In this document: positions 51,639-60,590 of the stretch, one piece after another
Layout: each line of letters starts with the position of its first letter
Position numbering within the stretch: position 1 is the first letter of the stretch
NCBI RefSeq assembly: GCF_049446075.1
Contig: NZ_JBMSEB010000001.1
Span: 1 to 64,000 of the forward strand
DNA from: Humibacter sp049446075
GTDB lineage: Bacteria; Actinomycetota; Actinomycetes; Actinomycetales; Microbacteriaceae
Reading direction: 5' to 3'
DNA: 64,000 nucleotides
Notes under the pieces: generated by a model
The model's input: the letters and a program-made list of their open reading frames with translations, nothing else
What the model was told of the DNA's origin: nothing
Databases searched by the model: none
Made by a program: the position numbers and the translations under genes

Positions 51639-52862
51639 ATGACCAGCCATGGCGTCGGGACGAGTTCGGGTGCGGTTCGCAGCACGGTCTCTCGTGCGGA
51701 ACGGCCGGGCAACGACTACACCGAACTGGCCGCCGACATCCGCGCATCCGGGCTCCTGCGGCGACGATACGGCTACTACTGGACGAGGCTCATCGCCGTC
51801 CCGCTCGCGTATGGTGCCTGTTTCGCACTGTTCCTCTGGGTCGGCAACTCCTGGTGGCAGCTCGCCGTCGCCGCCCTGCTCGCCGTCGTGTTCACCCAGA
51901 CGGCGTTCCTGGGGCATGACGCGGCACACAGGCAGATCTTTCGTTCGGGCAGATGGAACGACTGGATCAGCCTCATCCTCGGAGGCCTCTTCATCGGCAT
52001 GAGCTACGGGTGGTGGCAGCACAAGCACACCAAGCACCACGCGAACCCGAACCGCCAGGGCTACGACCCCGATATCGATCTGCCCGTCATCTCGCTGACG
52101 CACGAGCAGGTGACCAGGCATCGCCCTTGGCCGCTGCCGTGGGTGTTCTCGCACCAGGGCGTGTTCTTCTTTCCGATCCTGTTCCTCGAGGGCATCTCTC
52201 TGCACGCCTCGAGTGTGCGCCGCGTGTTCGCGCGCGAACCGCTTGCGCGGAGACCGGTGGAGATCGCTTTCCTCATGGTGCGCCTGGTGGGCTACCTGGG
52301 CATCCTGTTCCTCATGCTGCCGCCAGGCAAGGCGGGAGCCTTCCTCGGTGTGCAACTGGGCCTGTTCGGCTTCTACATGGGCATGTCATTCGCGCCGAAC
52401 CACAAGGGGATGCCGCTGGTTCCAAAGGACATGCGACTGGGCTTCCTGCGCAGGCAGGTCATGATGAGCCGCAACATCCGGGGAAGCCGCGTGCTCGACT
52501 TCGCGATGGGCGGGCTCAACTACCAGATCGAGCATCACCTCTTCCCATCGATGCCGCGTCCGCATCTGAGACGCGCCGCTCCCGTGGTGCGCGGCTATTG
52601 CGCGAGCAGGGACGTGCCGTACGTCGAGACGGGGCTCTTCGAGTCGTACCTGATCGTCTTCCGCTACATCAATCGGGTCGGCCTCGGAGACAAGGATCCG
52701 TTCGCGTGCCCGCTGCTGGAGGCGCGGCAACTCACTCTGCCGATACCCGAGCCGCCGATGCCCGAGTCGCTGATGCCTGCGGCGCCAACGTCTGGGGCGC
52801 CGATATCCCAGGCGCCAGAGGTGACGACTCCGCAGGCCGTGACTCCCCGAGCGCGGAGCTGA
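51639..52862 (+). CDS. Membrane fatty acid desaturase
   Basis: This 407-residue di-iron desaturase has three His boxes: HDAAH (~93), HTKHH (~129) and QIEHH (~296, the Q-x-x-H-H form of front-end and actinobacterial acyl-lipid desaturases). Four or more membrane helices surround them. The C-terminal ~45 residues after the core are Pro/Ala/Thr-rich with loose repeats (PIPEPPMPESLMP). That tail is encoded where the gene overlaps the opposite-strand phosphatidyltransferase by 131 bp. It is expected to modify membrane acyl chains; the regiochemistry is not readable. Confidence 0.9.
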   Translation: MTSHGVGTSSGAVRSTVSRAERPGNDYTELAADIRASGLLRRRYGYYWTRLIAVPLAYGACFALFLWVGNSWWQLAVAALLAVVFTQTAFLGHDAAHRQIFRSGRWNDWISLILGGLFIGMSYGWWQHKHTKHHANPNRQGYDPDIDLPVISLTHEQVTRHRPWPLPWVFSHQGVFFFPILFLEGISLHASSVRRVFAREPLARRPVEIAFLMVRLVGYLGILFLMLPPGKAGAFLGVQLGLFGFYMGMSFAPNHKGMPLVPKDMRLGFLRRQVMMSRNIRGSRVLDFAMGGLNYQIEHHLFPSMPRPHLRRAAPVVRGYCASRDVPYVETGLFESYLIVFRYINRVGLGDKDPFACPLLEARQLTLPIPEPPMPESLMPAAPTSGAPISQAPEVTTPQAVTPRARS

Positions 52863-53571
52863 GCACGGTCACCGAAGACGTCACTCTGCGGCGGTGCCTG
52901 ATCAGCCAGACGACGTCGCGCCCGAACGACTCGACGAGGAGCAGCAGCGCGATGAGCACAAGCACGGCGTCGATGCCCGGGAGCAGTCCGGATGCCGCGG
53001 CCGTGAGCGCGATGCCCTGCGCCGCCGTCACGACTTTGCGCCAGTATCGCGGCGGGAGCACTGCGCGGAACCACGGCAGAACCCAGCCGACGGCGACGAA
53101 CGTGTAGCGCATCAGGCCGATGGCGAGCACCCAGCCGCCGAGGGACTGCGCGACGAACGCGCTGAGAACGAGGAGGAGGAACGCATCCACCTCCATGTCG
53201 TAGCGGGCGCCGAGTTCGGAAGCGGACCGGGTGCGGCGCGCTACCCATCCGTCCACCGCGTCAAGCGCAAGGGCGGGGATGGTGAGAGCTACCAGGAGGG
53301 GCACCGAGACCGGCGCGATCAGCGAAGCTGCGACCATCGCAGTGATCAGCCCGACGAGTGCCGAACGCACGGTCGTCACCACGTTGGCCGCACCGAACCG
53401 CACGGTGCGTCTGCGGCGGAGACCGACGCCGAGGAGCGTGTTCGCAACGACGGCGTATCCGACAGCGACCACCCACGCCACCGGCGGCAGCGGATCGACG
53501 AGGCTCACTACCGCGGTCGCGCCGATGCCGGCAGCTGCCGCGGCGGCCGGTATCCGGTGAACCGATCTCAT
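52732..53571 (-). CDS. CDP-alcohol phosphatidyltransferase
   Basis: This 279-residue membrane enzyme has the CDP-OH-P signature DAVDGWVARRTRSASELG followed by ARYDMEVD (D-x2-D-G-x2-A-R-x8-G-x3-D-x3-D complete). About six to eight membrane helices are predicted. ATG 53571 has GAGGA upstream and is preferred to ATG 53604. The last ~42 residues are a Pro/Ala/Ser tail overlapping the desaturase gene. It is divergent from the 53.7-60.5 kb operon and may supply a phospholipid-type head group to that pathway; this is an inference. Confidence 0.88.
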   Translation of the reverse strand: MRSVHRIPAAAAAAGIGATAVVSLVDPLPPVAWVVAVGYAVVANTLLGVGLRRRRTVRFGAANVVTTVRSALVGLITAMVAASLIAPVSVPLLVALTIPALALDAVDGWVARRTRSASELGARYDMEVDAFLLLVLSAFVAQSLGGWVLAIGLMRYTFVAVGWVLPWFRAVLPPRYWRKVVTAAQGIALTAAASGLLPGIDAVLVLIALLLLVESFGRDVVWLIRHRRRVTSSVTVLSSALGESRPAESSPLAPGISAPQTLAPQASATRASAARVSAE

Positions 53572-53729
53572 GGTCGTCCTCGTGTCTTCTGCATGGCCCC
53601 TCATGGGTTAAGACGCGATTGGGTACCGGAAGGTTCAGTACGGGTCGAATCGGTTCTGTAATCGGATTCGGCGATCAGGATCGGCAGCAGCCGGATTCGG
53701 CAGCAGTCGGGGTGTACAGAGGGAGGCAC

Positions 53730-54722
53730 GTGACCGAGGCAACCGCGTTCTGGGTCGAACGACCGGGAGTCGGGGCGCTGCGTACACAGACCCTCCCACC
53801 GGTCGGCGACGACGAGGTGCTCGTGCGCACGACATTCACCGGGATCAGCAGGGGAACCGAGACCACCGTGTTCCTCGGCAAAGTGCCAGCGGGTGAACGT
53901 GAACGCATGCGCGCACCCTTCCAACACGGCGACTTTCCCGGCCCTGTCGAGTACGGCTACCTGAACGTGGGAGTCGTCGAGAGCGGACCGGGCGAGCTGC
54001 GCGGTCAAGCCGTGTTCACGCTGTTCCCTCACCAGTCGAGTTTCGTGGTCCCCGCCGACGCGGTGCTGCCGATCCCCGACGGCGTCCCTGCGCGCAGAGC
54101 CGTGCTCGCGGGGTCGGTCGAGACCGCACTGAACGTGCTCTGGGACGCTTCGCCGCTGGTCGGCGACCGCGTCGCCGTGATCGGCGCAGGGATGATCGGA
54201 TGCTGCGTCGCACGGCTGCTGCGCGGCATCCCGGAATCCCAGGTGACGCTCGTCGACGTCGACCTGTCTCGTCGTCGGGTGGCCGAGTTGCTGGGCGTCG
54301 GGTTCGCCGAGCCGAACGAAGCGCCGCGCGACTGCGATGTCGTGGTGGACGTGAGCGGAGCGGCATCCGGGCTGCAGCTCGCGCTCGAGTGCGCCGCGAC
54401 GGAGGGCGAGGTGATCGAGGCGGCCTGGTTCGGGGACCGGCCGGTGAGCATCAACCTCGGCTCGGACTTCCACTCGCGGCGACTCTCGATCCGCTCGAGC
54501 CAGGTCGGCATGGTCGCACCGCGTCGCAGGGGCCGCTACAGCACGAGGGACCGGCTCGCGCTCGCGCTGCGCATGCTGCGCGACCCCGCGTTCGACGCTC
54601 TGCTGAGCGGGGAGTCCTCATGGCGCGACCTGCCGCAGGTGATGGCAGCCCTGGCCGACGGCACTTTTCAAGCAGACGGCCGGCCTGTGCTGTGCCACAC
54701 GATCGATTGGGAGGGCGCATGA
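53730..54722 (+). CDS. MDR-superfamily dehydrogenase without the usual catalytic zinc cysteine
   Basis: This 330-residue medium-chain dehydrogenase/reductase has the nucleotide-binding motif VAVIGAGMIGCCVARLL. At the position where alcohol dehydrogenases have G-I-C-G-T-D it reads FTGISRGTET, so the catalytic zinc Cys is missing. No structural four-Cys zinc lobe is seen. GTG 53730 has GGGAGG upstream. It overlaps the PTPS-like gene (ATGA). It opens a seven-gene coupled operon. Similar GISRGTE proteins include BchC-like dehydrogenases. Confidence 0.86.
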   Translation: MTEATAFWVERPGVGALRTQTLPPVGDDEVLVRTTFTGISRGTETTVFLGKVPAGERERMRAPFQHGDFPGPVEYGYLNVGVVESGPGELRGQAVFTLFPHQSSFVVPADAVLPIPDGVPARRAVLAGSVETALNVLWDASPLVGDRVAVIGAGMIGCCVARLLRGIPESQVTLVDVDLSRRRVAELLGVGFAEPNEAPRDCDVVVDVSGAASGLQLALECAATEGEVIEAAWFGDRPVSINLGSDFHSRRLSIRSSQVGMVAPRRRGRYSTRDRLALALRMLRDPAFDALLSGESSWRDLPQVMAALADGTFQADGRPVLCHTIDWEGA

Positions 54723-55120
54723 CGTTCACGGTGACGGTGCGAGACCACATGATGGTGGCGCACAGCCTGTCTGGCGAGGTCTTCGGCCCAGCACAACGGC
54801 TGCACGGCGCGACCTTCGTCGTCGACGCGTCGTTCAGTGCCGGCGCCTTGGGCCCGGACGGCATCGTCGTCGACATCGGGCTGGCCTCGGCCGCTCTGCG
54901 CGAGATCACCGGCTCGCTGAGCTACCGCAACCTGGACGACGAACCGCAGTTCGAGGGTATGAACACCACGACCGAGCAGCTCTGCCGTACCATCGCGGAT
55001 GCCCTTGCCGAACAGGCCGCGGCAGGTGGACTGGGCGAGACGGGGCGGGCCCTTTCCGGCATCGCGGTCACATTGCATGAGTCGCACATCGCCTGGGCGA
55101 CGTACGAGAGGACGCTGTGA
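54719..55120 (+). CDS. Degenerate 6-pyruvoyl-tetrahydropterin synthase/QueD-fold protein
   Basis: This 133-residue protein aligns by eye to QueD/PTPS: MVAHSL for AAHRL, RLHGATF for RLHGHSF, MNTTTEQLCRTIADAL for the PTSE helix, and LHESHIAWATYE for the catalytic Glu strand. The first metal His and one of the HGH pair remain, but the second His is Ala, the catalytic Cys (E. coli KCGRLHGH) is Ala in PAQRLHGA, and the L-D-H-H active-site pair reads LSYRN. Normal carboxy- or pyruvoyl-tetrahydropterin synthase chemistry is therefore unlikely. It may have a different lyase or binding role. Confidence 0.82.
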   Translation: MTFTVTVRDHMMVAHSLSGEVFGPAQRLHGATFVVDASFSAGALGPDGIVVDIGLASAALREITGSLSYRNLDDEPQFEGMNTTTEQLCRTIADALAEQAAAGGLGETGRALSGIAVTLHESHIAWATYERTL

Positions 55121-56211
55121 GCGGCGCGCGTGGCAGGCCGACCGGCAGCGTGCACTTCCTCGTGCCAGAGGGGGTGGACGATGCTGCCAGAGTCAGCGGC
55201 GGCAACGTCTACGACCTCGCGCTTCGCGACGGTCTGAAGGGACTCGGCTGGGATGTGAGGCTCGAGCCGATCCGACCGGGGGAGCCGTCGATGGCGAGCC
55301 TGCTTTCGACTCTGGGCGACGGCTCCCTGGTGCTGGTCGATGGTCTGCTCGCGGCGCAGGCTCCTGACGCTCTCGTGCACCACTCCCGGCGCCTCAGGCT
55401 CGTGGCGCTCGCGCACATGATCTCGGCGTCCGTGGCCCCGGCGCACGAGCGGGCTGGGGCCGGCGAGCGTGAACGCCGCGCACTCCGTGCGGCGCGAAGA
55501 GTCGTCACGACGAGCCGGTGGACGAGGGACGCCTTGGTCAGCGCGGGAGCAGCTCGGGCCGCCGACATCACGGTTGCGCGACCAGGCGTGTCCCCGGCGC
55601 CAGCGACCGTCGGCTCGTCCGACGGTGGCCGGCTGCTGTGCGTGGGAGCCCTCGCCCCGCACAAGGGACAGGACGTTCTGGTTCACGCCCTCTCCGGCAT
55701 CGACGCGGATGTTGAATGGACCTGCACCTTCGTCGGCTCCCTCGATACGGACCGCGGCTTCGCGGCGGCGCTCCGGGCCAGGGTGGAATCCGTGGGCCTC
55801 GCGGATCGCATTCGCTTCACCGGCGTGCTGACCGGTGGGCAGCTCTTAGACGTGTATGCCGCAGCAGACCTTCTGGTCGCGCCGTCTCGGGCCGAGAGCT
55901 TCGGTATGGCGGTCGCGGACGCCGTGGCCAGGGGCATCCCCGTGTTCGCGAGCCGAACGGGTGGACTGCCGGAGGCGATCGGCGGAAGCGGAGCGGGCGT
56001 GCTCGTGCCGCCTGATGATCCTTCCGCGCTTCGCGCCGCGCTTCTGCGCTGGTGGACGGATGCCGCGTGGCGCTCCGACCTGAGAGCTCGAGCTGAGCGC
56101 GGTCGCCTCACGGCGCCGTCATGGCTCGACACCGCGCGTACCGTCGCGGCGGTGCTCGCCGACCTTTCGTCCTACGACGATGTTCCCGTGGCGGTCGGGA
56201 GGCCGGCATGA
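55117..56211 (+). CDS. GT4 family glycosyltransferase
   Basis: This 364-residue GT-B retaining glycosyltransferase has the N-terminal glycine loop RVSGGNVYDLALRDGL. The C-terminal donor domain carries LLCVGALAPHKGQDVLVHAL, IRFTGVLTGGQLLDVYAAADLLVAPSRAESFGMAVADAVARG (parts) and the E-x7-E motif region ESFGMAVADA. GTG 55117 overlaps the PTPS-like stop. It is cytosolic. The donor and acceptor are unknown, but the acceptor is probably the product of the operon. Confidence 0.92.
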   Translation: MSGARGRPTGSVHFLVPEGVDDAARVSGGNVYDLALRDGLKGLGWDVRLEPIRPGEPSMASLLSTLGDGSLVLVDGLLAAQAPDALVHHSRRLRLVALAHMISASVAPAHERAGAGERERRALRAARRVVTTSRWTRDALVSAGAARAADITVARPGVSPAPATVGSSDGGRLLCVGALAPHKGQDVLVHALSGIDADVEWTCTFVGSLDTDRGFAAALRARVESVGLADRIRFTGVLTGGQLLDVYAAADLLVAPSRAESFGMAVADAVARGIPVFASRTGGLPEAIGGSGAGVLVPPDDPSALRAALLRWWTDAAWRSDLRARAERGRLTAPSWLDTARTVAAVLADLSSYDDVPVAVGRPA

Positions 56212-57023
56212 CCGACGTCATCGAGACCAGCAGCACCTGGCTGGCGCTGCGCGAGCAGGAGGATGCCCGTGCCCGCTCGGCAGACTTGGCTGCTGCCGCC
56301 GTGCGTCTGGTCACCGCACCGCTGACGGTGCACGACCTGGGGAGCGGCACGGGCTCGATGATGCGCTGGCTGGCACCGCGTCTGCCAGGGCCGCAGACCT
56401 GGGTGCTCCACGACTGGAATGAGCAGTTGGTGCAGCGCGCGGGCGAGGCGGGCATCCCCGACGATGCCGACGGCCGGCCGGTCGCAATCCGAACGCGCGT
56501 TGCTGAGTTGGTAGAGGTGGGCGCAGGCGAGCTGCGGGGCGCGTCTCTGGTCACGGCATCCGCTCTGCTCGACGTGCTGACATCTCGCGAGCTCCACGCC
56601 ATGGCGGCGGCCTGTCTGCAGGCAAGAGCACCTGTGCTGCTGAGTCTCAGCGTGACGGGAAGGGTCGACCTGCGGCCGTGGCATCGTCTCGACGAGGCGT
56701 TCCAGAACGCGTTCAACGCTCACCAGCGCCGCAGCACCGACGGCAGGAGGTTGCTCGGTCCTCATGCCGTGGCCGTCGCTCGCGGCATCTTCCTCCAGGC
56801 GGACTGGCACGTGCGTCCGGAAGAGACGCCGTGGCGACTTGGGCCGCACGACGCGGAGCTCCTGACCGAGTGGTTCGAAGGCTGGGTGCACGCCGCGTTC
56901 GAGCAGGACACCGCGTTGCGATCCGAGGCCCGTGCCTATCTGAAGATGCGACGAGAGCAGATGCGGGACGGCATCCTCTCGGTCGCCGTGCACCACAAGG
57001 ACCTACTGGCATGGCCGAGATGA
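56208..57023 (+). CDS. SAM-dependent class I methyltransferase
   Basis: This 271-residue methyltransferase has the SAM-binding motif I in VHDLGSGTGSMMRWLAPRL (~45-55), motif II acidic in WVLHDWNEQLV and the post-motif ASLVTASALLDVLTSREL. The C-terminal half is variable, with a Trp/Arg-rich region. ATG 56208 overlaps the glycosyltransferase stop (ATGA). The substrate is unknown. Confidence 0.87.
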   Translation: MTDVIETSSTWLALREQEDARARSADLAAAAVRLVTAPLTVHDLGSGTGSMMRWLAPRLPGPQTWVLHDWNEQLVQRAGEAGIPDDADGRPVAIRTRVAELVEVGAGELRGASLVTASALLDVLTSRELHAMAAACLQARAPVLLSLSVTGRVDLRPWHRLDEAFQNAFNAHQRRSTDGRRLLGPHAVAVARGIFLQADWHVRPEETPWRLGPHDAELLTEWFEGWVHAAFEQDTALRSEARAYLKMRREQMRDGILSVAVHHKDLLAWPR

Positions 57024-58072
57024 GGACGGCGGCCCACGGCACGGCGCGAGGCTGGAGAACCCTCGTCGCCCCGAGGCGCGTGCGCGCATGGGCGAGGCCG
57101 TTGATCGGACTTGTGGTACTGGTCGCCGTGGTGGTGCGCGTCGGACCCGCTCCGTTCGCCGAAGGACTGCTCGGCATCGACCCCGTGACGGTGTCATCCG
57201 CGGTGGCGATCTGCGCCGTGTCCACCGCGGCTTCGGCGTGGCGGTGGCGCGTCGTGGCCAACCGTCTCGGCGTGCGCATCGGGTTTCGGAACGCGATCGC
57301 GATGTACTACCGATCGCAGTTCCTCAACGCCGTGCTTCCTGGCGGAGTGCTCGGCGACGTGCACAGGGCCGTCGCTCATGGGGTCGACGTGCACGATGTG
57401 CCACAGGCGTCACGTGCGGTCGCGATCGAACGCGTTGCTGGACAGGCGGTGCAGGCCGTAGTGACGCTCGTCGTGCTCGGCTGGGCCGGAGCGGAGTTCG
57501 CCGGCTGGGCGCTCGCGCAATTGGGCATCGGGCTCGCTCTCCTCCTGGCAGCGCTGGCGGCGGCCGCGGCGAGCCGCAAGCTGCGGCGCATCGTCGTTCG
57601 GGAACTCGTCGAGCTGCGGGTCGGCCTCGGCGCTCCACGTGCCGCCGTTCAGGTGCTGGCGGCGTCGCTGGTCGCCGTGAGCTGCCACGTCGCACTCTTC
57701 GCCATCGCCGTCGCGGGCATCGGCGTGCACCTGCCGCCCCTGCGCCTCGTCGCTCTTGCCCTCGTGGTACTGCTCGGCGCCTCGATCCCGGTGAACGTCG
57801 GCGGATGGGGGCCAAGGGAAGGCGTTGCAGCATGGGCATTTGCAATGGCCGGCCTCGGTTCGGCCGCCGGTGTCGCGGCATCCACGGCCTTCGGGGTGCT
57901 GGTGATGATCGCTGTGCTTCCCGGAGCGGTCGTCGCCCTCGTGGCGGCCATCCGGCCGGCATCCGTCCGCCCGTCCGTCGTCTCCGTCTCGCATGCCGTT
58001 GTACCGGTCACCGGAACTATCGCTTCGATCCCAGCGACCGTGCCGGCCGGCCCGACAGGAGGCCGACCGTGA
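57020..58072 (+). CDS. MprF/AglD-like integral membrane protein (UPF0104)
   Basis: This 350-residue protein has about eight to nine membrane helices and the family signatures YYRSQFLNAVLPGGVLGDVHRA and IERVAGQAVQAVVTL, plus SIPVNVGGWGPREGVAAWAFA. This is the flippase/lysylphosphatidylglycerol-synthase transmembrane domain without a catalytic synthase domain. ATG 57020 forms an ATGA overlap; ATG 57011 with AAGGA upstream is an alternate start. It may translocate the operon product or its lipid-linked form. Confidence 0.9.
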   Translation: MRTAAHGTARGWRTLVAPRRVRAWARPLIGLVVLVAVVVRVGPAPFAEGLLGIDPVTVSSAVAICAVSTAASAWRWRVVANRLGVRIGFRNAIAMYYRSQFLNAVLPGGVLGDVHRAVAHGVDVHDVPQASRAVAIERVAGQAVQAVVTLVVLGWAGAEFAGWALAQLGIGLALLLAALAAAAASRKLRRIVVRELVELRVGLGAPRAAVQVLAASLVAVSCHVALFAIAVAGIGVHLPPLRLVALALVVLLGASIPVNVGGWGPREGVAAWAFAMAGLGSAAGVAASTAFGVLVMIAVLPGAVVALVAAIRPASVRPSVVSVSHAVVPVTGTIASIPATVPAGPTGGRP

Positions 58073-58827
58073 CGACGCCACAACGAGAACTGCCGTATGT
58101 GACCGTCAGCTGCGCCATGTCCATCGACGGCTACCTCGACTCGGCATTGCCCCCGCGGCTCGCGCTGTCCAACACCGCCGATCTCGACCGTGTCGACGAA
58201 CTGCGCGCCGCGCACGACGCGATCCTGGTCGGTGCCGGCACCGTACGCAAGGATGACCCGCGCCTGCTCGTGCGCAGCGAGCGCAGGTGCGCGGCCAGGG
58301 TGGCCGCCGGCCTGCCCCGTCAGCCCTGGAAGGTGACGCTCACGCAGACCGGCGATCTCGATGCCGGAGCCCGGTTCTTCACGACCGGTGACACATGCCG
58401 GCTGGTCTACTGCCCGGCCGGAGTGCGAACGCCGCTGGCGGAGCGGCTCGGCTCGCTCTCCACGGTGGTGGGACTGGGCGAGCGGGTGGACATCGGCGCC
58501 GTTCTGGCCGATCTGGGCGCCCGCGGCGCACGCACCGTCATGGTCGAGGGCGGCCGAGCAGTACTCACCCAGCTGCTGGCATCCGGTCTCGCCGACGAAC
58601 TGCAGCTCGTGGTCGCCCCGCTGTTCGTGGGCGACGGGCGCGCTCCCCGTCTCGTGCACGACGCGGTGTTCCCCTGGACGGCCGATCATCGCGCCCGGCT
58701 GCTCGACGTGCGGCCGATCGGCGACGTGGCCCTGTTGCGGTACGGCCTGTCCGAACGCTGCCGCGGCGACGCACCTGCGCCGTCGGCCGGCACGTCACCT
58801 GCTGCAGACCGGGGGAGCACAGAATGA
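58069..58827 (+). CDS. RibD C-terminal-type reductase (pyrimidine/dihydrofolate reductase fold)
   Basis: This 252-residue reductase begins VTVSCAMSIDGYLDSAL, has DAILVGAGTVRKDDPRLLV (classic RibD_C NADPH-binding motif) and GARTVMVEGGRAVLTQLLASGLADELQLVVAPLFVGD (parts). It lacks the N-terminal RibD deaminase domain and so is a stand-alone reductase. A strong AGGAGG precedes GTG 58069. It may reduce a ribosylamino-pyrimidine or pteridine ring in the operon's pathway. Confidence 0.9.
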   Translation: MTTPQRELPYVTVSCAMSIDGYLDSALPPRLALSNTADLDRVDELRAAHDAILVGAGTVRKDDPRLLVRSERRCAARVAAGLPRQPWKVTLTQTGDLDAGARFFTTGDTCRLVYCPAGVRTPLAERLGSLSTVVGLGERVDIGAVLADLGARGARTVMVEGGRAVLTQLLASGLADELQLVVAPLFVGDGRAPRLVHDAVFPWTADHRARLLDVRPIGDVALLRYGLSERCRGDAPAPSAGTSPAADRGSTE

Positions 58828-60467
58828 CCGACCAGGTGAACGCCCGACGCACGACGCGTGGTGCGGTCGCGACCGGCGTGACCACGCTTGCAGCCCTCGT
58901 GCTCGTCGCGACCGCGCTGGCACCCGGTCTCATCGCCTCGGGCTCCGGAGGCGCACTGCTACGGGTGCCGGCCGAGGCCGTCATCGGGCTGCTCGTGCTC
59001 GCGCTGCTGCCTTCGCGGCTCGCTCGACGCATCGTCGCCGCGCCGGTGGCCGTGCTGCTCGTCGCCGCGACGGCGCTGGCGGCGCTCGACAGGGGCTTCG
59101 AGACCACCCTCTCGCGCGCCTTCAACGTCGTCACCGACTGGTCGGAACTGGGGGATGCCTACGGCGTGCTCCGCGATTCCGCGGGCACGGTCGGGGCTGC
59201 GGCACTGCTTGTCCTGCTGCTGATCGCCGCGTGCGGAGCCCTGCTCGCGGTGTACTGGGCGCTGTTGCGGCTCGACCGGGCGCTGCGTGCGCACCGCCGC
59301 GCCGCCCTCGCCGCGGGATCGACCGTGACGGCCGTCTGGCTCGTCGCCGCGCTCGTCGGCGTGCAACTCGTACCGGGGGAGCCGGTCGCGGCATCCGATG
59401 CGATCGGCCTCGCGGTCTCGACGGCGTCGCAGGTGCGTGTGACCGAAGAGGAACAGGCGGCGTTCGCGAAGGCATCCGCGGGTGATGCGTACGCCCAACT
59501 GCCGGCATCCGATTTGCTGAACGGCCTCAAGGGCAAAGACGTGATCGTCGCGTTCATCGAGAGCTACGGCCAGGTCGCCGTGCAGAACACCTCGTTCTCG
59601 TCCGGCGTCGACACCGTGCTGCGCGACGGCAACACTGCGCTGGCACGTGCCGGATACACCGAGCGCAGCGCGTTCCTCACCTCGCCGACCTTCGGCGGCG
59701 TCAGCTGGCTGGCGCATTCCACCCTGCAGTCCGGGCTGTGGATCGACTCGCAGCAGAAGTACGACAGGGTGACCGCGGGCGATCGCTTCACGCTGAGCGG
59801 CGCCTTCAAGAAGGCCGGGTGGCGCACCGTTTCCGACGTGCCATCGGATTCAGGCCCGTGGCCGGTCGGCACGTCGTTCTACCACTACGACACTCTGCTG
59901 AACTCGCAGAACGTCGGCTATCACGGTCCGAGGTTCAGCTATGCGCGCATTCCCGATCAGTACACCTGGAACTATCTGCAGCAGCACGAGCTGAGCGCAC
60001 CGCACAAGCCCGTCATGGCCGAGATCGACTTCGTCTCATCCCACACTCCCTGGACTCCGCTGCCGCACCTCGTGCCGTGGCCATCGCTCGGAGACGGCTC
60101 GGTCTACGCGCCGCAGCCTGGCCAGGGGCTGCCTCCGAGCGTGGTCTGGCAGGACCCTCGCCGCGTGCAACAGCTCTACGGGGAATCCGTGCAGTACTCG
60201 ATGGGCGCCTTGTTCTCCTTCCTGACCACCTTCGGCGATCCGAACCTGGTGCTCGTCGTGCTCGGCGATCACCAGCCGGCCTCCGTCGTCAGCGGTCCGG
60301 CCGCGAACCACGACGTGCCGGTGAGCATCATCTCGAAGGACCGCGGCGTCATGTCGCGAATCGACGACTGGCACTGGCAATCGGGAATGCTTCCCTCGCC
60401 GTCCGCGCCCGTCTGGCGAATGGATGCCTTCCGCAACCGGTTCCTCTCGGCCTACGGCCCGCAATGA
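58824..60467 (+). CDS. Membrane-bound sulfatase-fold protein (LtaS/phosphoethanolamine-transferase-like)
   Basis: This 547-residue protein has about four to five N-terminal membrane helices (~15-190) and a C-terminal extracellular alkaline-phosphatase/sulfatase-fold domain. Hallmarks are KDVIVAFIESYGQVAV (metal-Glu region as in LtaS VIMVESF), SSHTPWTPLPH, and LVLVVLGDHQPAS (metal Asp/His). The expected nucleophile Thr/Ser region, SPTFGGVSWLAHSTLQSG, is present. It likely transfers or hydrolyses a phospho-group on a surface molecule and closes the operon. Confidence 0.87.
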   Translation: MTDQVNARRTTRGAVATGVTTLAALVLVATALAPGLIASGSGGALLRVPAEAVIGLLVLALLPSRLARRIVAAPVAVLLVAATALAALDRGFETTLSRAFNVVTDWSELGDAYGVLRDSAGTVGAAALLVLLLIAACGALLAVYWALLRLDRALRAHRRAALAAGSTVTAVWLVAALVGVQLVPGEPVAASDAIGLAVSTASQVRVTEEEQAAFAKASAGDAYAQLPASDLLNGLKGKDVIVAFIESYGQVAVQNTSFSSGVDTVLRDGNTALARAGYTERSAFLTSPTFGGVSWLAHSTLQSGLWIDSQQKYDRVTAGDRFTLSGAFKKAGWRTVSDVPSDSGPWPVGTSFYHYDTLLNSQNVGYHGPRFSYARIPDQYTWNYLQQHELSAPHKPVMAEIDFVSSHTPWTPLPHLVPWPSLGDGSVYAPQPGQGLPPSVVWQDPRRVQQLYGESVQYSMGALFSFLTTFGDPNLVLVVLGDHQPASVVSGPAANHDVPVSIISKDRGVMSRIDDWHWQSGMLPSPSAPVWRMDAFRNRFLSAYGPQ

Positions 60468-60590
60468 GCCAGCAGTGAAGCGATCGAACGCGGTGGGTTG
60501 CGACCCGACGTGAACGTTTGGCTCGGCTGAGCCGTGTCATCCATGAGGGTCTCCGTGCGGGAGACCGTATCGGAAAGCGGGTGAGACCGA

